Positions 51,361-61,108 of a DNA stretch of 64,000 nt are shown piece after piece. The stretch's first letter is position 1, and each line of letters begins with the position of its first letter. The DNA comes from Oscillospiraceae bacterium (GTDB lineage Bacteria > Bacillota > Clostridia > Oscillospirales > Ruminococcaceae): positions 1 through 64,000 of the forward strand of contig WRAV01000005.1 in assembly GCA_009780025.1 (NCBI GenBank). The letters run 5' to 3'. Below the pieces are notes generated by a model. The model saw only the letters and a program-made list of their open reading frames with translations, made no database searches and had not been told where the DNA came from. Made by a program: the position numbers and the translations under genes.

Positions 51361-52542
51361 ATGACAAGCAATGAACTGCGACAAAAAGACGCCGATTATA
51401 TCGCCGGCACATATGCGAGAAATCCTATTGTCATCAGTGAGGGGCAAGGAGTCAAGCTCACCGACGGCGAGGGGCGTGCCATAATTGACTTTTCCTCTGG
51501 AATAGGGGTTTTGTCGGTGGGGCATTCGCACCCTGCCTGGCTGAGCGCCGTCACCGAACAAGCGGGCAAACTCGCGCACATCTCCAACCTATACCACACC
51601 CAGCCAATGGCCGAGCTGGCACAGAAGCTCTGCGAGCGCACCGGCATGAGCCGGGTCTTCTTCGGGAACTCCGGGGCCGAGGCAAACGAGGGCGCGATAA
51701 AAACCGCCCGCAAGTACATGAGCGACAACTACCCCGGCGTCCGCGACACTATTCTCTGCCTGCAAAACTCCTTCCACGGGCGAACTATTACTACCCTGAG
51801 TGCCACCGGCCAGCCTGATTACCACAAACACTTTGGCCCATGGCCGGCAGGCTTTGCCTTCACCCCGGCCAACGACATCCCCGCGCTAACCGAGAACTGC
51901 ACTAAAAACGTGGGTGCAATCATGATAGAGTGCATACAGGGGGAAGGCGGCGTCGTACCGCTTGAGGGTTCCTTTATATCTAAGATAGCCAAGATCTGCG
52001 CCCGCGAGGATGTTCTGCTGATTGTGGACGAAATCCAGACTGGGGTTGGGCGCACCGGTAAGTTTCTGTGCTGCGAACACTACGACCTAAAGCCGGATAT
52101 CGTCACCCTGGCCAAGGGGCTGGGCGGCGGGCTGCCCATTGGGGCCATTCTCTTCGGTGAGAAAACCATGGGCACACTGGGCAAAGGGGAGCACGGCTCC
52201 ACCTTTGGGGGTAACCCCATCTGTTGCGCCGGGGCAAACGCAGTGCTGGATATCATCGACGGGCCGTTCATGGCGCAGGTTGAGAGTAACGGCGCATACT
52301 TGAGAGCACAGCTCGAGGCGCTGCCAGGCGTCACCAAGGTCACCGGCGGAGGCCTAATGCTGGGCGCATCCCTGGAAGACGGACTTAAAAATACCGACGT
52401 TGTGGCCGCTTGCCTGAAAAAGGGCCTGGTCGTACTGACCGCCAAAGAGAAACTGCGATTTTTGCCCCCGCTGACAGTAACACAGGCGGAAATCGATGCC
52501 GGTCTTGAAATACTTAAAGAGGCTATTAGCTCGCTGAGGTAG
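51361..52542 (+). CDS. argD: acetylornithine aminotransferase
   Basis: A 393-residue class III aminotransferase; the ATG at 51361 follows AAGGAGGTCACCCC. Conserved parts are NSGAEANEGAIKTARKY, FHGRTITTLSATGQ, VDEIQTGVGRTGKF and the PLP lysine in TLAKGLGGGLPIGA. It makes N-acetylornithine and may also serve lysine synthesis. Fourth gene of the operon. Confidence 0.97.
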   Translation: MTSNELRQKDADYIAGTYARNPIVISEGQGVKLTDGEGRAIIDFSSGIGVLSVGHSHPAWLSAVTEQAGKLAHISNLYHTQPMAELAQKLCERTGMSRVFFGNSGAEANEGAIKTARKYMSDNYPGVRDTILCLQNSFHGRTITTLSATGQPDYHKHFGPWPAGFAFTPANDIPALTENCTKNVGAIMIECIQGEGGVVPLEGSFISKIAKICAREDVLLIVDEIQTGVGRTGKFLCCEHYDLKPDIVTLAKGLGGGLPIGAILFGEKTMGTLGKGEHGSTFGGNPICCAGANAVLDIIDGPFMAQVESNGAYLRAQLEALPGVTKVTGGGLMLGASLEDGLKNTDVVAACLKKGLVVLTAKEKLRFLPPLTVTQAEIDAGLEILKEAISSLR

Positions 52543-52566
52543 ATAAATAAACAGGAGGGTAACACT

Positions 52567-53478
52567 ATGAAACACTTTCTCAAACTGCTCGACCTTACCG
52601 GGGATGAGATCGTAAACCTGCTCAACATCGCCGACCAGCTCAAGTACGAGACTAAAAACGGCATTGCCCACCACCACCTGGCCGGCAAGACTCTGGGGAT
52701 GATCTTTACCAAGTCATCCACCCGTACCCGTGTGAGCTTTGAGGTGGGCATGTACCAGCTGGGCGGGTACCCCCTGTTCCTCTCTGCTAACGACCTCCAA
52801 CTGGGCCGCGGCGAGCCGATTGAAGATACCGCTAAGTGCATGTCCCGCTATGTGGACGGTATCATGATACGCACATTCAAGCAAAGCGATGTCGAGGACC
52901 TGGCCAAGTACGGCAGCATCCCGGTAATAAACGGCCTGACCGACGACTTCCACCCCTGCCAGGTGCTGGCCGACTTGATGACAATCCGTGAGCACAGAGG
53001 CGCACTCGCCGGGCTGAAGATGGCGTTCATAGGCGATGGGCACAACATGGCAAACTCCCTGACAGTCGGCGGGCTCAAAGTCGGCATGGAAGTTTGCATG
53101 TGTATGCCTAAGGGCTACGACAAGCTCCACCCGGATGTAATAGCCTTTGCTAAAACACAGCCTGACTTCACCATCATAGATGATCCTGTGGCCGCTGTAA
53201 AAGGCGCCGACGTGGTTATCACCGACGTATGGTCCTCGATGGGCCAGGAAGATGAAGCCGAAGCCAGGAAGAAGGCTTTCGCCGGCTACCAAGTAAACGA
53301 CGAGCTGATGGCACATGCAAAACCCGGCGCCAACGTACTCCACTGCCTGCCCGCCAAGCGTGGACAAGAAATCACCGCCGAAATGATCGACAAACACCAG
53401 GAGATTTTCGACGAGGCCGAAAACCGCCTGCACGCACAGAAGGCTGTACTGCTGACGCTTATGGGCGATAAAAAATAA
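52567..53478 (+). CDS. argF: ornithine carbamoyltransferase
   Basis: A 303-residue transcarbamylase that joins ornithine and carbamoyl phosphate to citrulline. Carbamoyl phosphate site KSSTRTRVSFEVGMYQLGG, DDFHPCQVLADLMTIREH and ornithine site HCLPAKRGQE are complete. GGAGGG precedes the ATG, 24 bp after argD. Last gene of the operon; argG, argH and carAB are not in the window. Confidence 0.98.
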   Translation: MKHFLKLLDLTGDEIVNLLNIADQLKYETKNGIAHHHLAGKTLGMIFTKSSTRTRVSFEVGMYQLGGYPLFLSANDLQLGRGEPIEDTAKCMSRYVDGIMIRTFKQSDVEDLAKYGSIPVINGLTDDFHPCQVLADLMTIREHRGALAGLKMAFIGDGHNMANSLTVGGLKVGMEVCMCMPKGYDKLHPDVIAFAKTQPDFTIIDDPVAAVKGADVVITDVWSSMGQEDEAEARKKAFAGYQVNDELMAHAKPGANVLHCLPAKRGQEITAEMIDKHQEIFDEAENRLHAQKAVLLTLMGDKK

Positions 53479-53493
53479 GATGCACCGACATAA

Positions 53494-53540
53494 AAAGGAT
53501 TGGTCTGCCGGAATGTTACCGGTGGCCAATCCTTTGTTTT
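53494..53540 (+). terminator. rho-independent terminator of the arg operon
   Basis: AAAGGATTGG pairs with CCAATCCTTT, with a second inner pairing CCGG/CCGG, followed by GTTTTGTT. Confidence 0.85.
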
Positions 53541-53554
53541 GTTCTTCGGCATTA

Positions 53555-54172
53555 TTACTCAGCAGTTTTTTGGTACAGGTAGCAAAATGCCGCCCCGCCA
53601 GGAATTGGCACAGTGTTTACCTTAAACCCAGCGTTTGTGCCGGCAGTGGTCAACTGCTCCTGTGTGAAGCACTTATACCCATACTTTGTGTGGGGCAGTT
53701 TGCTGAGCGCGTCGTTTGAATACAATGTGTTGGCAAACAGACCGTTCGGCTCCAATACCCGGCTGATTTCCGCCATGACATTTTCGAGGTCGTCCCAAAA
53801 GTACACCGTGTTGATTGTGTATACCTTGCTAAAAGAGCCGCTCGCGAAAGACATGGCGCTCAGATCTTGGCAAGCGAACCTCATCCTTCCGCTCTCTACA
53901 AATTGGCGGTTGCGTTGATTTGCCGCATCTACCATACTAGCAGAAAGGTCTATGCCCGTGAATGCACCGCTGTGTCGCCGCGCTATCATGTTCAGCACAT
54001 AGCCGTTTCCGCAGCCGATGTCTAGCACGCTGTCAGAATCGGCAAGGGAGAGCAGTCGTATGGTCTCTTCGTACATTGGACAGTTTATGCGGTTCATGAA
54101 GAAGCTGACCACTTTACCGCCAGCGCCCTCCGGAGAGCTGAGTTGCCTCGAAAGGTATTTGTTCAGGCTCAT
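53555..54172 (-). CDS. class I SAM-dependent methyltransferase
   Basis: A 205-residue methyltransferase; the ATG at 54172 follows AAGGGTGA. SAM motif I is VLDIGCGNGYVLNMIA, with later RFACQDLSAMSFASGSF and a conserved LEPNGLFANTLY. Similar to UbiE/small-molecule methyltransferases; substrate unknown. It follows a small membrane protein gene on the same strand. Confidence 0.9.
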   Translation of the reverse strand: MSLNKYLSRQLSSPEGAGGKVVSFFMNRINCPMYEETIRLLSLADSDSVLDIGCGNGYVLNMIARRHSGAFTGIDLSASMVDAANQRNRQFVESGRMRFACQDLSAMSFASGSFSKVYTINTVYFWDDLENVMAEISRVLEPNGLFANTLYSNDALSKLPHTKYGYKCFTQEQLTTAGTNAGFKVNTVPIPGGAAFCYLYQKTAE

Positions 54173-54179
54173 GAGGTTG

Positions 54180-54428
54180 TCACCCTTGAATATATGAAGC
54201 AAAAATATATGGAAGCATCACGGCAACGGCCATAACCACACCGGCCACAGCAATGAGAATGCCGCTTTTTCGGGCTTTTTTTATGGCCAGCGCAAACTCT
54301 TCCTCGCTCATGGGTGCCTGACCCTTGGCGATTTGTTTTTTGTTTTGCGGCTCAACTGACATTTTGGCTGGGGAGGCAGCAATAAGAATTCCCCCGATGA
54401 TGAGTATAATTCCGATAATTTGAATCAC
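54180..54428 (-). CDS. small two-span membrane protein
   Basis: An 82-residue protein with membrane helices at about 2-18 and 55-77 and a charged cytosolic loop (EPQNKKQIAKGQAPMSEEEFALAIKKARKSG). Not recognised. It ends 7 bp before the methyltransferase start, so the two are probably one operon. Confidence 0.6.
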   Translation of the reverse strand: MIQIIGIILIIGGILIAASPAKMSVEPQNKKQIAKGQAPMSEEEFALAIKKARKSGILIAVAGVVMAVAVMLPYIFASYIQG

Positions 54429-54496
54429 GCAATCACTCCGTTTATTGCTTTTGTATCCCAGGTAGCCTTGGGCACAGTTACTTATGAGGGTAATGC

Positions 54497-55168
54497 CTAT
54501 GCCCTATTCTTGCTGAGCGCTTGCATAAATCCAAAAGCAATAACCGCTACAACTACGTACAATAATAACGTTAGGGTAAAGCCTATTGCCGGGCTTATCC
54601 AATATGTGACATTCACAAATGGATTATCATGTGTAGCTCTAAGAGGTCTAAATATCACGGCTCTAACAATAAATGGCATTATAAAACCAAAAGCTGACAA
54701 AGCAATAATTGCTGTGAACCGCAGGTTTGCATCTATCCGAATTTTATCTTTGAAGTGGTACAAGCAAAACAATGCGATGGGGGTAAGCAGTACAAATATC
54801 GAAAGAATGGTGCTAGTCGACCCAAATATATGCTGAAAAAAATTACGGCTAACCTGGTTTGAATAATCTCGAATAGTAAACCCATGCACAAGGAACGGCA
54901 GAAGCACAAGCACTGCTACCAAAGCAGCCGCAAGCCCTTTAAAGATAATGTCTTCGCGCAGTATTCTTCCGCCTATTTCAAGTTTCGCAGGGCCACTGGC
55001 CGGCGCAGAAAAGTGAGCGATGTTGCCTATGCTAAAATCAGCTTTTAGTTTTTCGTTAGTAGCAGTTCCCGGCATCCTCGGCGTAGCGGGCGATTCAATT
55101 GTCGCACCACAGTCACCACAAAACTTTGTACCTACCTCATTTTTAGCTCCGCAATCGCCACAAAACAT
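54497..55168 (-). CDS. zinc-ribbon membrane protein
   Basis: A 223-residue protein with a double CGDCG zinc ribbon at the N-terminus (CGDCGAKNEVGTKFCGDCGA), a linker and four membrane helices (about 75-215). Common layout in Firmicutes with no assigned role. Same direction as the neighbouring small membrane protein genes. Confidence 0.8.
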   Translation of the reverse strand: MFCGDCGAKNEVGTKFCGDCGATIESPATPRMPGTATNEKLKADFSIGNIAHFSAPASGPAKLEIGGRILREDIIFKGLAAALVAVLVLLPFLVHGFTIRDYSNQVSRNFFQHIFGSTSTILSIFVLLTPIALFCLYHFKDKIRIDANLRFTAIIALSAFGFIMPFIVRAVIFRPLRATHDNPFVNVTYWISPAIGFTLTLLLYVVVAVIAFGFMQALSKNRA

Positions 55169-55291
55169 TATAATGTCTCCTTATTTTTTTATATTATCAT
55201 TATACCAATTGCCTGCCACTTGTCAACGTGGTAATGCTAGAGGACGGCTCTGGAGAGATGGACTGAACTCACTGCCCGGCTAATTAATAGA

Positions 55292-55996
55292 TTAGCGCAA
55301 GTTGGCATTGTGCGCTACAATGCAATCATAAATTTTTTTCGCTATATCCCTATCATCTACGTGGACATCAATCTTATCGAGCTCGGAGAGAGGAAAGCTA
55401 TAGGTAAACCTAGGCCGAAGCCCCCCGACTACTCCGCCAGCTCCGGGGCTGTCGTATGTGCTGCTCCCCCTCAGCCTTAGTTCTCCGCCAAGGCTGTGTG
55501 GGTCGAGCGTGTCGGTCAGCTCTATGTCTATTTTGGAGGCGTCGGACAGAGGGATTATTCTCCAAGGCTGATGTACCGCAGAAAAGAGGTCGCGTTGTGA
55601 TGGGACGCGTACGTTATGCGAAATCGTGAGCGTCTTGGTTTCCAGGCAAAGGGCCCATTCTTTACTCCTGCGACTTGGAAATAAAGGCGAGCGCAGGAAG
55701 ATGTCCCCGGTGTCTTTGTCTATGTACGACTTGTGTTCTTCCTGCCTTCCGTGTGCGAAGATTTCTAGCGCCGTGGGAGCCCACGTGAACTGCCCTTTTT
55801 CAGGCGATCTAAACTTTGCAAAGATAAATATCGCCGCACCGTACCCAGCCGCAATACCAAACACAGTAAACAGTATCATCAGCAGCGGTGCAGTAACGCC
55901 TGCGATCAGACTAAGCACCACCGCCAAAACGCCGCCAATTGCAGCAATCTCGATGTTAAAAATGTTGGTCTTCTTTATTTTACCATCGCTTTTCAT
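55292..55996 (-). CDS. membrane protein of unknown function downstream of folC
   Basis: A 234-residue protein with two membrane helices near the N-terminus (about 14-58) and a soluble C-terminal domain. The domain holds basic and acidic patches and a Gly/Ala segment, SPGAGGVVGGLRPR. GAGGTAAAG precedes the ATG, 6 bp after the folC stop, so it is co-transcribed with folC. Not recognised. Confidence 0.68.
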   Translation of the reverse strand: MKSDGKIKKTNIFNIEIAAIGGVLAVVLSLIAGVTAPLLMILFTVFGIAAGYGAAIFIFAKFRSPEKGQFTWAPTALEIFAHGRQEEHKSYIDKDTGDIFLRSPLFPSRRSKEWALCLETKTLTISHNVRVPSQRDLFSAVHQPWRIIPLSDASKIDIELTDTLDPHSLGGELRLRGSSTYDSPGAGGVVGGLRPRFTYSFPLSELDKIDVHVDDRDIAKKIYDCIVAHNANLR

Positions 55997-56002
55997 CTAG
56001 CT

Positions 56003-57292
56003 TTACCTCAGCTTAAATAGCTTTGGCCGCAAATGGCTAGCCAAATAGAGTGATCCACAGACCAGCAGCACGTCATCCCCGCTGCGGCGGGTGAAGGCTG
56101 CGGCAAGGCCTGCATCCGGATCTTCGAAAACGCTCACGTCACCGCAGTGCGAGCGAGCCAGCTCGGCTAGCTTTTCTGGCGTGGTCGCATCTTGAACGCC
56201 GGGCACCCCGACCGCAGTCAGACTGGCGCACCGAGGCAAAATCTCCTCGAGTGCTCCGGCTACGTCTTTGGCGGCGAGCATACCCATTATCGCGTGGATT
56301 TTGCGGCCCTTCAACATATCCAGCGCGCTGCCGAGCACTCTGGCACCGTCCCGGTTGTGGGCGCCGTCCAGGACGATGAGCGGATCACGGCTGATAACTT
56401 CCAGCCGGGCGGGGAAGGATGTGCGCGCGATTCCCTGCGCAACGTCCTCGTCACTCGCGGGGAAGCCTCGCTGCTCAAGGGCTTTCAGCGCCTCCAAGGC
56501 CACGGTGGCGTTGAGCACTTGGTGCGCCCCGATAAGGGGCAGGTGCAACTCCCTGCCGCCATAAACCATCCGCGTGCCTAAAAAGCTTTCTTCCAGCACC
56601 TGCGCTCGCTGAGGTACTATCAGCTCGTTGCCCTCTTCCTCGCACCGGCGGTGAATAACCTCCATGGCCGCGGGCTCCTGTACCGGGTAACAGACAGTTG
56701 CCCCACCCGGTTTTATTATCCCGCACTTCTCAAATGCGATCTTGTCTATTGTGTTGCCCAGGTACTCCATGTGATCCATACCAAGGCTGGTAATTACCGA
56801 GCAGAGAGGCGGATCGATTATATTGGTGGCATCAAGCCGGCCACCCATGCCAACCTCGAGCACAACGATGTCAACCTGTTGGCGCAAAAAATAGTCAAAG
56901 GCACAGACCACTAGAGTCTCGAACTCGGAGGGCGGCTCACCCTGCACGTCCAAAAAATCCCAGTGCTGTTTGACCAGAGTAGCGCTGAGGGCAAAATCCT
57001 CCGGCTCAATCATCTCACCGTTTACCTGGATGCGCTCTCTAAAGTCCAGCACAAACGGTGAAATATACAGCCCGGTCTTATACCCCGCTTGGGTTAACAC
57101 ATGGCTGATCATGGCGCAGGTTGACCCCTTGCCGTTAGTACCGGCCACGTGAATGAATTTTAGCTGCTTTTGCGGGTTGCCCATCAAATCGAGCAGCAGC
57201 TGAACCCGGCGCAGTCCGGGCTTTGGTCCAAAGCGCGCTATACCGTGAATAAACTCGACTGCCTGGTTATATTCCAAAGTAGAGACCTCCAA
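56003..57292 (-). CDS. folC: bifunctional folylpolyglutamate synthase/dihydrofolate synthase
   Basis: A 429-residue Mur-ligase-type enzyme that adds glutamate to folates. ATP loop HVAGTNGKGSTCAMISHVL, VLEVGMGGRLDATNII, DHMEYLG and DGAHNRDGARVL are in place. Length is normal. Followed by a membrane protein gene in the same operon. Confidence 0.96.
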   Translation of the reverse strand: MEVSTLEYNQAVEFIHGIARFGPKPGLRRVQLLLDLMGNPQKQLKFIHVAGTNGKGSTCAMISHVLTQAGYKTGLYISPFVLDFRERIQVNGEMIEPEDFALSATLVKQHWDFLDVQGEPPSEFETLVVCAFDYFLRQQVDIVVLEVGMGGRLDATNIIDPPLCSVITSLGMDHMEYLGNTIDKIAFEKCGIIKPGGATVCYPVQEPAAMEVIHRRCEEEGNELIVPQRAQVLEESFLGTRMVYGGRELHLPLIGAHQVLNATVALEALKALEQRGFPASDEDVAQGIARTSFPARLEVISRDPLIVLDGAHNRDGARVLGSALDMLKGRKIHAIMGMLAAKDVAGALEEILPRCASLTAVGVPGVQDATTPEKLAELARSHCGDVSVFEDPDAGLAAAFTRRSGDDVLLVCGSLYLASHLRPKLFKLR

Positions 57293-57339
57293 GAGTTGTG
57301 TTTGTTATTTTGTTGTGTGCAAGGCTATACATTATGCGA

Positions 57340-57363
57340 GCGGGAATGGAACCCCGCCCCTAC
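57340..57363. repeat. single GTAG-type palindromic unit upstream of folC
   Basis: GCGGGAATGGAACCCCGC followed by CCCTAC. Its GGAATGGAACCCC core resembles the units that flank the large element at 3287 and 4084. Confidence 0.72.
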
Positions 57364-57398
57364 ATTTTGCTCTTTTATAGACAACCGAGAGCGTTTAC

Positions 57399-58067
57399 TC
57401 ACTTCTTGTCCCGGTCGGAGCCCTCAAAGAGCTGCCCGAGCGCTATGACTTCCTGGGTTAAGTTTTCTATTGCACCGCCGGTGTCTATGCTTTCAAAAAG
57501 CTGCTTTAGAGCCAGGACTTCCTCCCTGACCGCATCTATCTCGCCTTTGAGAGCCAGCACCTGCTCTTCGGGTGACGGCCCCTCCACTTCTTGGGCGACG
57601 GGCGGTGGAGCTTGCAGGGCCGGGCTCTTTTCCGCAGGCTTGTCCTGTGGATTTGCCGGCGCTGACTCTTTGGGCGGTTCCGGTTGTACCCGCTTTATTT
57701 TACGGCCGGTCACATGCTCTATCGCCTGTATTACCCGCTCCGGCTGGGGCGGCTTTTTTATATAGCCGCGAGCACCTGCATCGGCGCACTCAACCATCTC
57801 GGCCTTTCTGCCGACAAGGGCACACATTATAATTTTAGCGTTGGGGTCGATTTTCATCAGCTCTTCGACCAGTTGTGGGCCGCTCTGGCCGGGCATCTGC
57901 ACGTCTAGGAAGACAATTTCCGGCTTTGTTTGGCGGTAGAGTTTCAGTGCCCCGTCACCGTTGTTGGCCTCGTAGATATCGGCTTTGTCAATGCCACAGT
58001 CTTTAAGCAGGATATTCTTTAGCGCCATTCGCATAAAAACGGCGTCATCTACAATTAATGCAACCAT
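57399..58067 (-). CDS. CheY-like response regulator with coiled-coil tail
   Basis: A 222-residue protein; the ATG at 58067 follows GAGGAG. Residues 1-120 are a receiver domain (LIVDDAVFMRMALKN, phospho-Asp in PEIVFLDVQMPGQSGP, Lys in YIKKPPQPERV). A Pro/Ala-rich linker (about 130-170) leads to a short coiled coil (EEQVLALKGEIDAVREEVLALKQLF). No output DNA-binding domain. It may act by protein contact. The neighbouring genes are a MATE exporter and a diguanylate cyclase. Confidence 0.88.
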   Translation of the reverse strand: MVALIVDDAVFMRMALKNILLKDCGIDKADIYEANNGDGALKLYRQTKPEIVFLDVQMPGQSGPQLVEELMKIDPNAKIIMCALVGRKAEMVECADAGARGYIKKPPQPERVIQAIEHVTGRKIKRVQPEPPKESAPANPQDKPAEKSPALQAPPPVAQEVEGPSPEEQVLALKGEIDAVREEVLALKQLFESIDTGGAIENLTQEVIALGQLFEGSDRDKK

Positions 58068-58160
58068 TTTGGCTCCTCGCTTTTCAAAATTGCTTGCGGA
58101 ATATTGTTTAATTGTACCAATTAAGCGTAAAAAAGGCAAGCTGCCCCGCCGCTAGCAGCT

Positions 58161-59543
58161 TTATCCGCCGCCGGCGTCCGCCTCTTGTTTCACGATTCCT
58201 TTGGTTCTCCACCTGCCTATCCGGTAGGCTATGAGGGCTAGCATTGTGTTAAAGACCCACGCGATCAGCAGGGAATACATCAGCGCAACCGGCCGGCCCA
58301 TAATGTACACAAGCAAATACGCCACCGGTACCCGGATAACAATGGTGTTGATAAGGGATGCCCACATAGGCGTCATAGCATCACCCGCCCCGCGCATAGC
58401 CCCCCACAGCACCATGTTTACCGAAAAGGTGAGGTAGCCAACAGCAAGAATACGCAGGAACTGAATGCTCATATCCAACACTTCTTCGGTCTGGGTGAAC
58501 AGCCCGGCTATCTGCCGACCGAAAAGTAAGATGATAATCATCAGCACAAATGCAGTCCCAAAAGCAAGCAGGGTACACTGCTTTGTGCCTTTGCTGATTC
58601 TCTCCACCTTGCCCGCCCCCATGTTTTGGCCGGCGTAGACGCTCATAGCGTTGCCAAAGGAAAAGTTGGGCATCATAACAAAGCCGTCTACCCGCATAAC
58701 GATCACGTTGGCGGCCAAAAACAGCGGACCAAAGCTGTTGGCCAGGGGCTGCACCGCCATCATCGCTACGGCAAAAGCGCCCTGAGAAACACCGGTGGGC
58801 ACGCCCAATTTCAGCAACTGGTAGACGTACTTCTTTTGTGGGCGCAGGTAGCTTAGCCCAATATCAAAGCGGTCGCGCATCTGCCGCAACCGGCGCAGAC
58901 AGAGCAAGCTGGTCAACGCTTGAGAGATCACAGTGCCCAGCGCTGCCCCCATAACACCCCAGTCCAGTCCAGCGATGAGAATAAAGTTGAGTATTATGTT
59001 CAGCACCGAGGCAATGGCAAGGTAGAGCAAGGGAGAAAAAGCGTCCCCAACTCCGCGCAAAATCCCGGAGAAAATGTTGAAGTACGCCAGGCCCAAAATC
59101 CCCCAGAGTAGGACGTTCATATAGACTACAGCGTCGTCCAAAATCTCGGGCGGAACACCAAGAAACACCAGCAGTGTACGCGAAAACAGCAACCCAATAA
59201 CCATTATTAGCACACCCGCTATAGCCGTGAGGGTGATGCAGTTGCCGATAGTGCGGGAAAGCTCCTCCCGCCGCCCCGCACCAAAGTACTGGGAGACCAT
59301 CACTCCCGCGCCCAGGGCAATGCCCATCATCAGCACCATAATGAGAAAATGCGCCGGGATTGTTACGCCCACCGCCGCCAGTGCGTAGTCCCCCACAAAG
59401 TTGCCCAGCATGATTGCGTCCACAGTGCTGTACAGCTGCTGAAAGAGATTGCCGACAAGCAAGGGCAGAGCAAATAAACCCAGCTTTTTCCAAGGAGTAC
59501 CTTCTGTCATATCTATCGCGGTAAACTGTTGTTTTAATCCCAT
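58161..59543 (-). CDS. MATE-family efflux transporter
   Basis: A 460-residue Na+- or H+-coupled exporter with about 12 membrane helices in two repeats. The ATG at 59543 follows AAAGGTG. LFALPLLVGNLFQQLYSTVDAIMLGNFVGDYALAAVG is a classic MATE start, and the second half repeats the pattern (LKLGVPTGVSQGAFAVAMMAVQP). Substrate unknown. It lies 36 bp downstream of the diguanylate cyclase. Confidence 0.94.
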   Translation of the reverse strand: MGLKQQFTAIDMTEGTPWKKLGLFALPLLVGNLFQQLYSTVDAIMLGNFVGDYALAAVGVTIPAHFLIMVLMMGIALGAGVMVSQYFGAGRREELSRTIGNCITLTAIAGVLIMVIGLLFSRTLLVFLGVPPEILDDAVVYMNVLLWGILGLAYFNIFSGILRGVGDAFSPLLYLAIASVLNIILNFILIAGLDWGVMGAALGTVISQALTSLLCLRRLRQMRDRFDIGLSYLRPQKKYVYQLLKLGVPTGVSQGAFAVAMMAVQPLANSFGPLFLAANVIVMRVDGFVMMPNFSFGNAMSVYAGQNMGAGKVERISKGTKQCTLLAFGTAFVLMIIILLFGRQIAGLFTQTEEVLDMSIQFLRILAVGYLTFSVNMVLWGAMRGAGDAMTPMWASLINTIVIRVPVAYLLVYIMGRPVALMYSLLIAWVFNTMLALIAYRIGRWRTKGIVKQEADAGGG

Positions 59544-59578
59544 CAATACACCTTTGCGGCGTGAGGCCGGCTCTGTAT

Positions 59579-60505
59579 TCAAATCGCTGTGCTAACTTTA
59601 TTCCTGCCGGCCTGCTTTGCGCGGTAAAGGGCTTTATCCGCCTCTGAGATAAACGCCTCCCAACTGCTGCCCGGCCGAGGCACTGTGCAGTTGACGCCAA
59701 TACTAGCTGTCAGACGGGCTTTGCTGTCGTCCTGGCGGTAGAACACACTCTCCGCAACCGCTGCGCGTATACCCTCAGCTACGATGCAAGCGCCCTCTAT
59801 TGCCGTACCTGGCAACACTATTAGGAATTCCTCGCCGCCCCAGCGGGCCACTAAGTCCACCGAGCGCTTCGCCTTCTTTTTGAGTATGTCGGCAACCTCT
59901 CTGAGGGCATGGTCACCCTGCAGATGTCCATGAGCGTCGTTGTATCCCTTAAAGTTATCTACATCCAGCATAAGGACGCTTATTGGAGTTTGGTCGCGGG
60001 CAGCCCTTTTCCACTCTTGGTTTAGGTAGGTGTTCAGGTGGCGGCGGTTGGCCGTGTGGGTCAGCACATCGGTCTCGCTTAGCAGGTGGATCGTACGCAT
60101 TTGGTTTACTATTTGCAGTTGCTTTTGTACCCGCAGCTTGACTATCGCCGGTGTGAATGGTTTGCTTATATAGTCGGCGGCACCCAGGGTTAGCCCATTC
60201 TCTTCGCTGGCTGGGTCGCTCAGACCGGTTATGAAGACAACGGGTATTTCGCCGGTTTCCGGCGCTCGTTTAAGGGCGGCTATGACCTCAAATCCATCGA
60301 CCCCTGGCAGAACAGCATCCAGCAGTATAAGGTCGGGCCTCTTTTGTTTTGCAAGTTCAATGGCACGCTTGCCGTTATTTACAGTAAAGAGCGTATGCTC
60401 ACCACCCAGCATCTCGGTCAGCGCTGTTAAATCCCGCTCGTCTGCGTCAACGATGAGTATGCTGTTCCGCCATTCTTGGCCTTGGGTGCTTGCCCCTGGA
60501 GTCAC
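59579..60505 (-). CDS. REC-GGDEF diguanylate cyclase
   Basis: About 308 residues; the GTG at 60505 fits AGGTGGGG at six bases, and an upstream GTG at 60517 is the alternative. An N-terminal receiver domain (ILIVDADERDLTALTEML, phospho-Asp in PDLILLDAVLPGVDGFEV, Lys in YISKPFTP) is followed by a GGDEF domain with active site RWGGEEF and the product-inhibition site RSVD five residues before it. It makes cyclic-di-GMP when phosphorylated and is feedback controlled. The kinase is not adjacent. Confidence 0.95.
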   Translation of the reverse strand: MTPGASTQGQEWRNSILIVDADERDLTALTEMLGGEHTLFTVNNGKRAIELAKQKRPDLILLDAVLPGVDGFEVIAALKRAPETGEIPVVFITGLSDPASEENGLTLGAADYISKPFTPAIVKLRVQKQLQIVNQMRTIHLLSETDVLTHTANRRHLNTYLNQEWKRAARDQTPISVLMLDVDNFKGYNDAHGHLQGDHALREVADILKKKAKRSVDLVARWGGEEFLIVLPGTAIEGACIVAEGIRAAVAESVFYRQDDSKARLTASIGVNCTVPRPGSSWEAFISEADKALYRAKQAGRNKVSTAI

Positions 60506-60529
60506 TGCGTTCCCCACCTATTCTTTGGC

Positions 60530-60978
60530 GTATATGGTACAATCCAGCTCTGTTGTTACCTTTACTGTTTAATTATATTGTACATCAATGTGCGCTTTCT
60601 CTCAAGCCCTATATAGCAATTCAACTTGAAAGGCGCCCTTTGCTTTGCCGCTGAGCGCATACACAGCGTTCTCACTGCGCAAGCCGCGTACTTAAAAATA
60701 GTTGGTCTACACTATATTTACATGGAGCGGTATATTTCCTACTTGCATTAATAGTGACAACACCGCACGGCAGCGCCGCTTTTTGTGTTTGCTCGCCCGC
60801 GAAATCCGTTATAAAGCGGCACCTGCGGCAACTAAACCAAACGCGCGAACTCCTGACGGGGAAGTAGAGCTCTCAGATGCATATCTATGCACGCTGCCTT
60901 TTTTGACAAAACTACATCGTGTGTACCTATCAAAAGACCGCAATATGCCTAAAGCGCACTAATTATTAGCCTTCTCCC
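60530..60978. other. intergenic stretch with no recognised gene
   Basis: About 450 bp between the divergent cyclase and TRAP operons. Only a weak 86-codon frame (60702-60962) without a good ribosome site is open. I see no repeat unit, tRNA or known RNA motif here. Confidence 0.6.
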
Positions 60979-61007
60979 TTGACAAAGTGGCTTGAATGGA
61001 GCATAAT
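60979..61007 (+). promoter_or_regulatory. sigma-A promoter of the TRAP transporter operon
   Basis: TTGACA, a 17-bp spacer and CATAAT, about 100 bp before the ATG. Confidence 0.8.
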
Positions 61008-61108
61008 GGGGCCTAATACCTGTATCTATAACCCGCTAGATATTTGCATATATATACAGGTCATGCAGGCAAAAATATGCTCTCAACAGTATAAGGAGGT
61101 TTATATTC

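Noticed and set aside
60702-60962. 86-residue ORF upstream of the TRAP operon
   Set aside because: No ribosome site, no recognisable motif and composition unlike neighbouring proteins.
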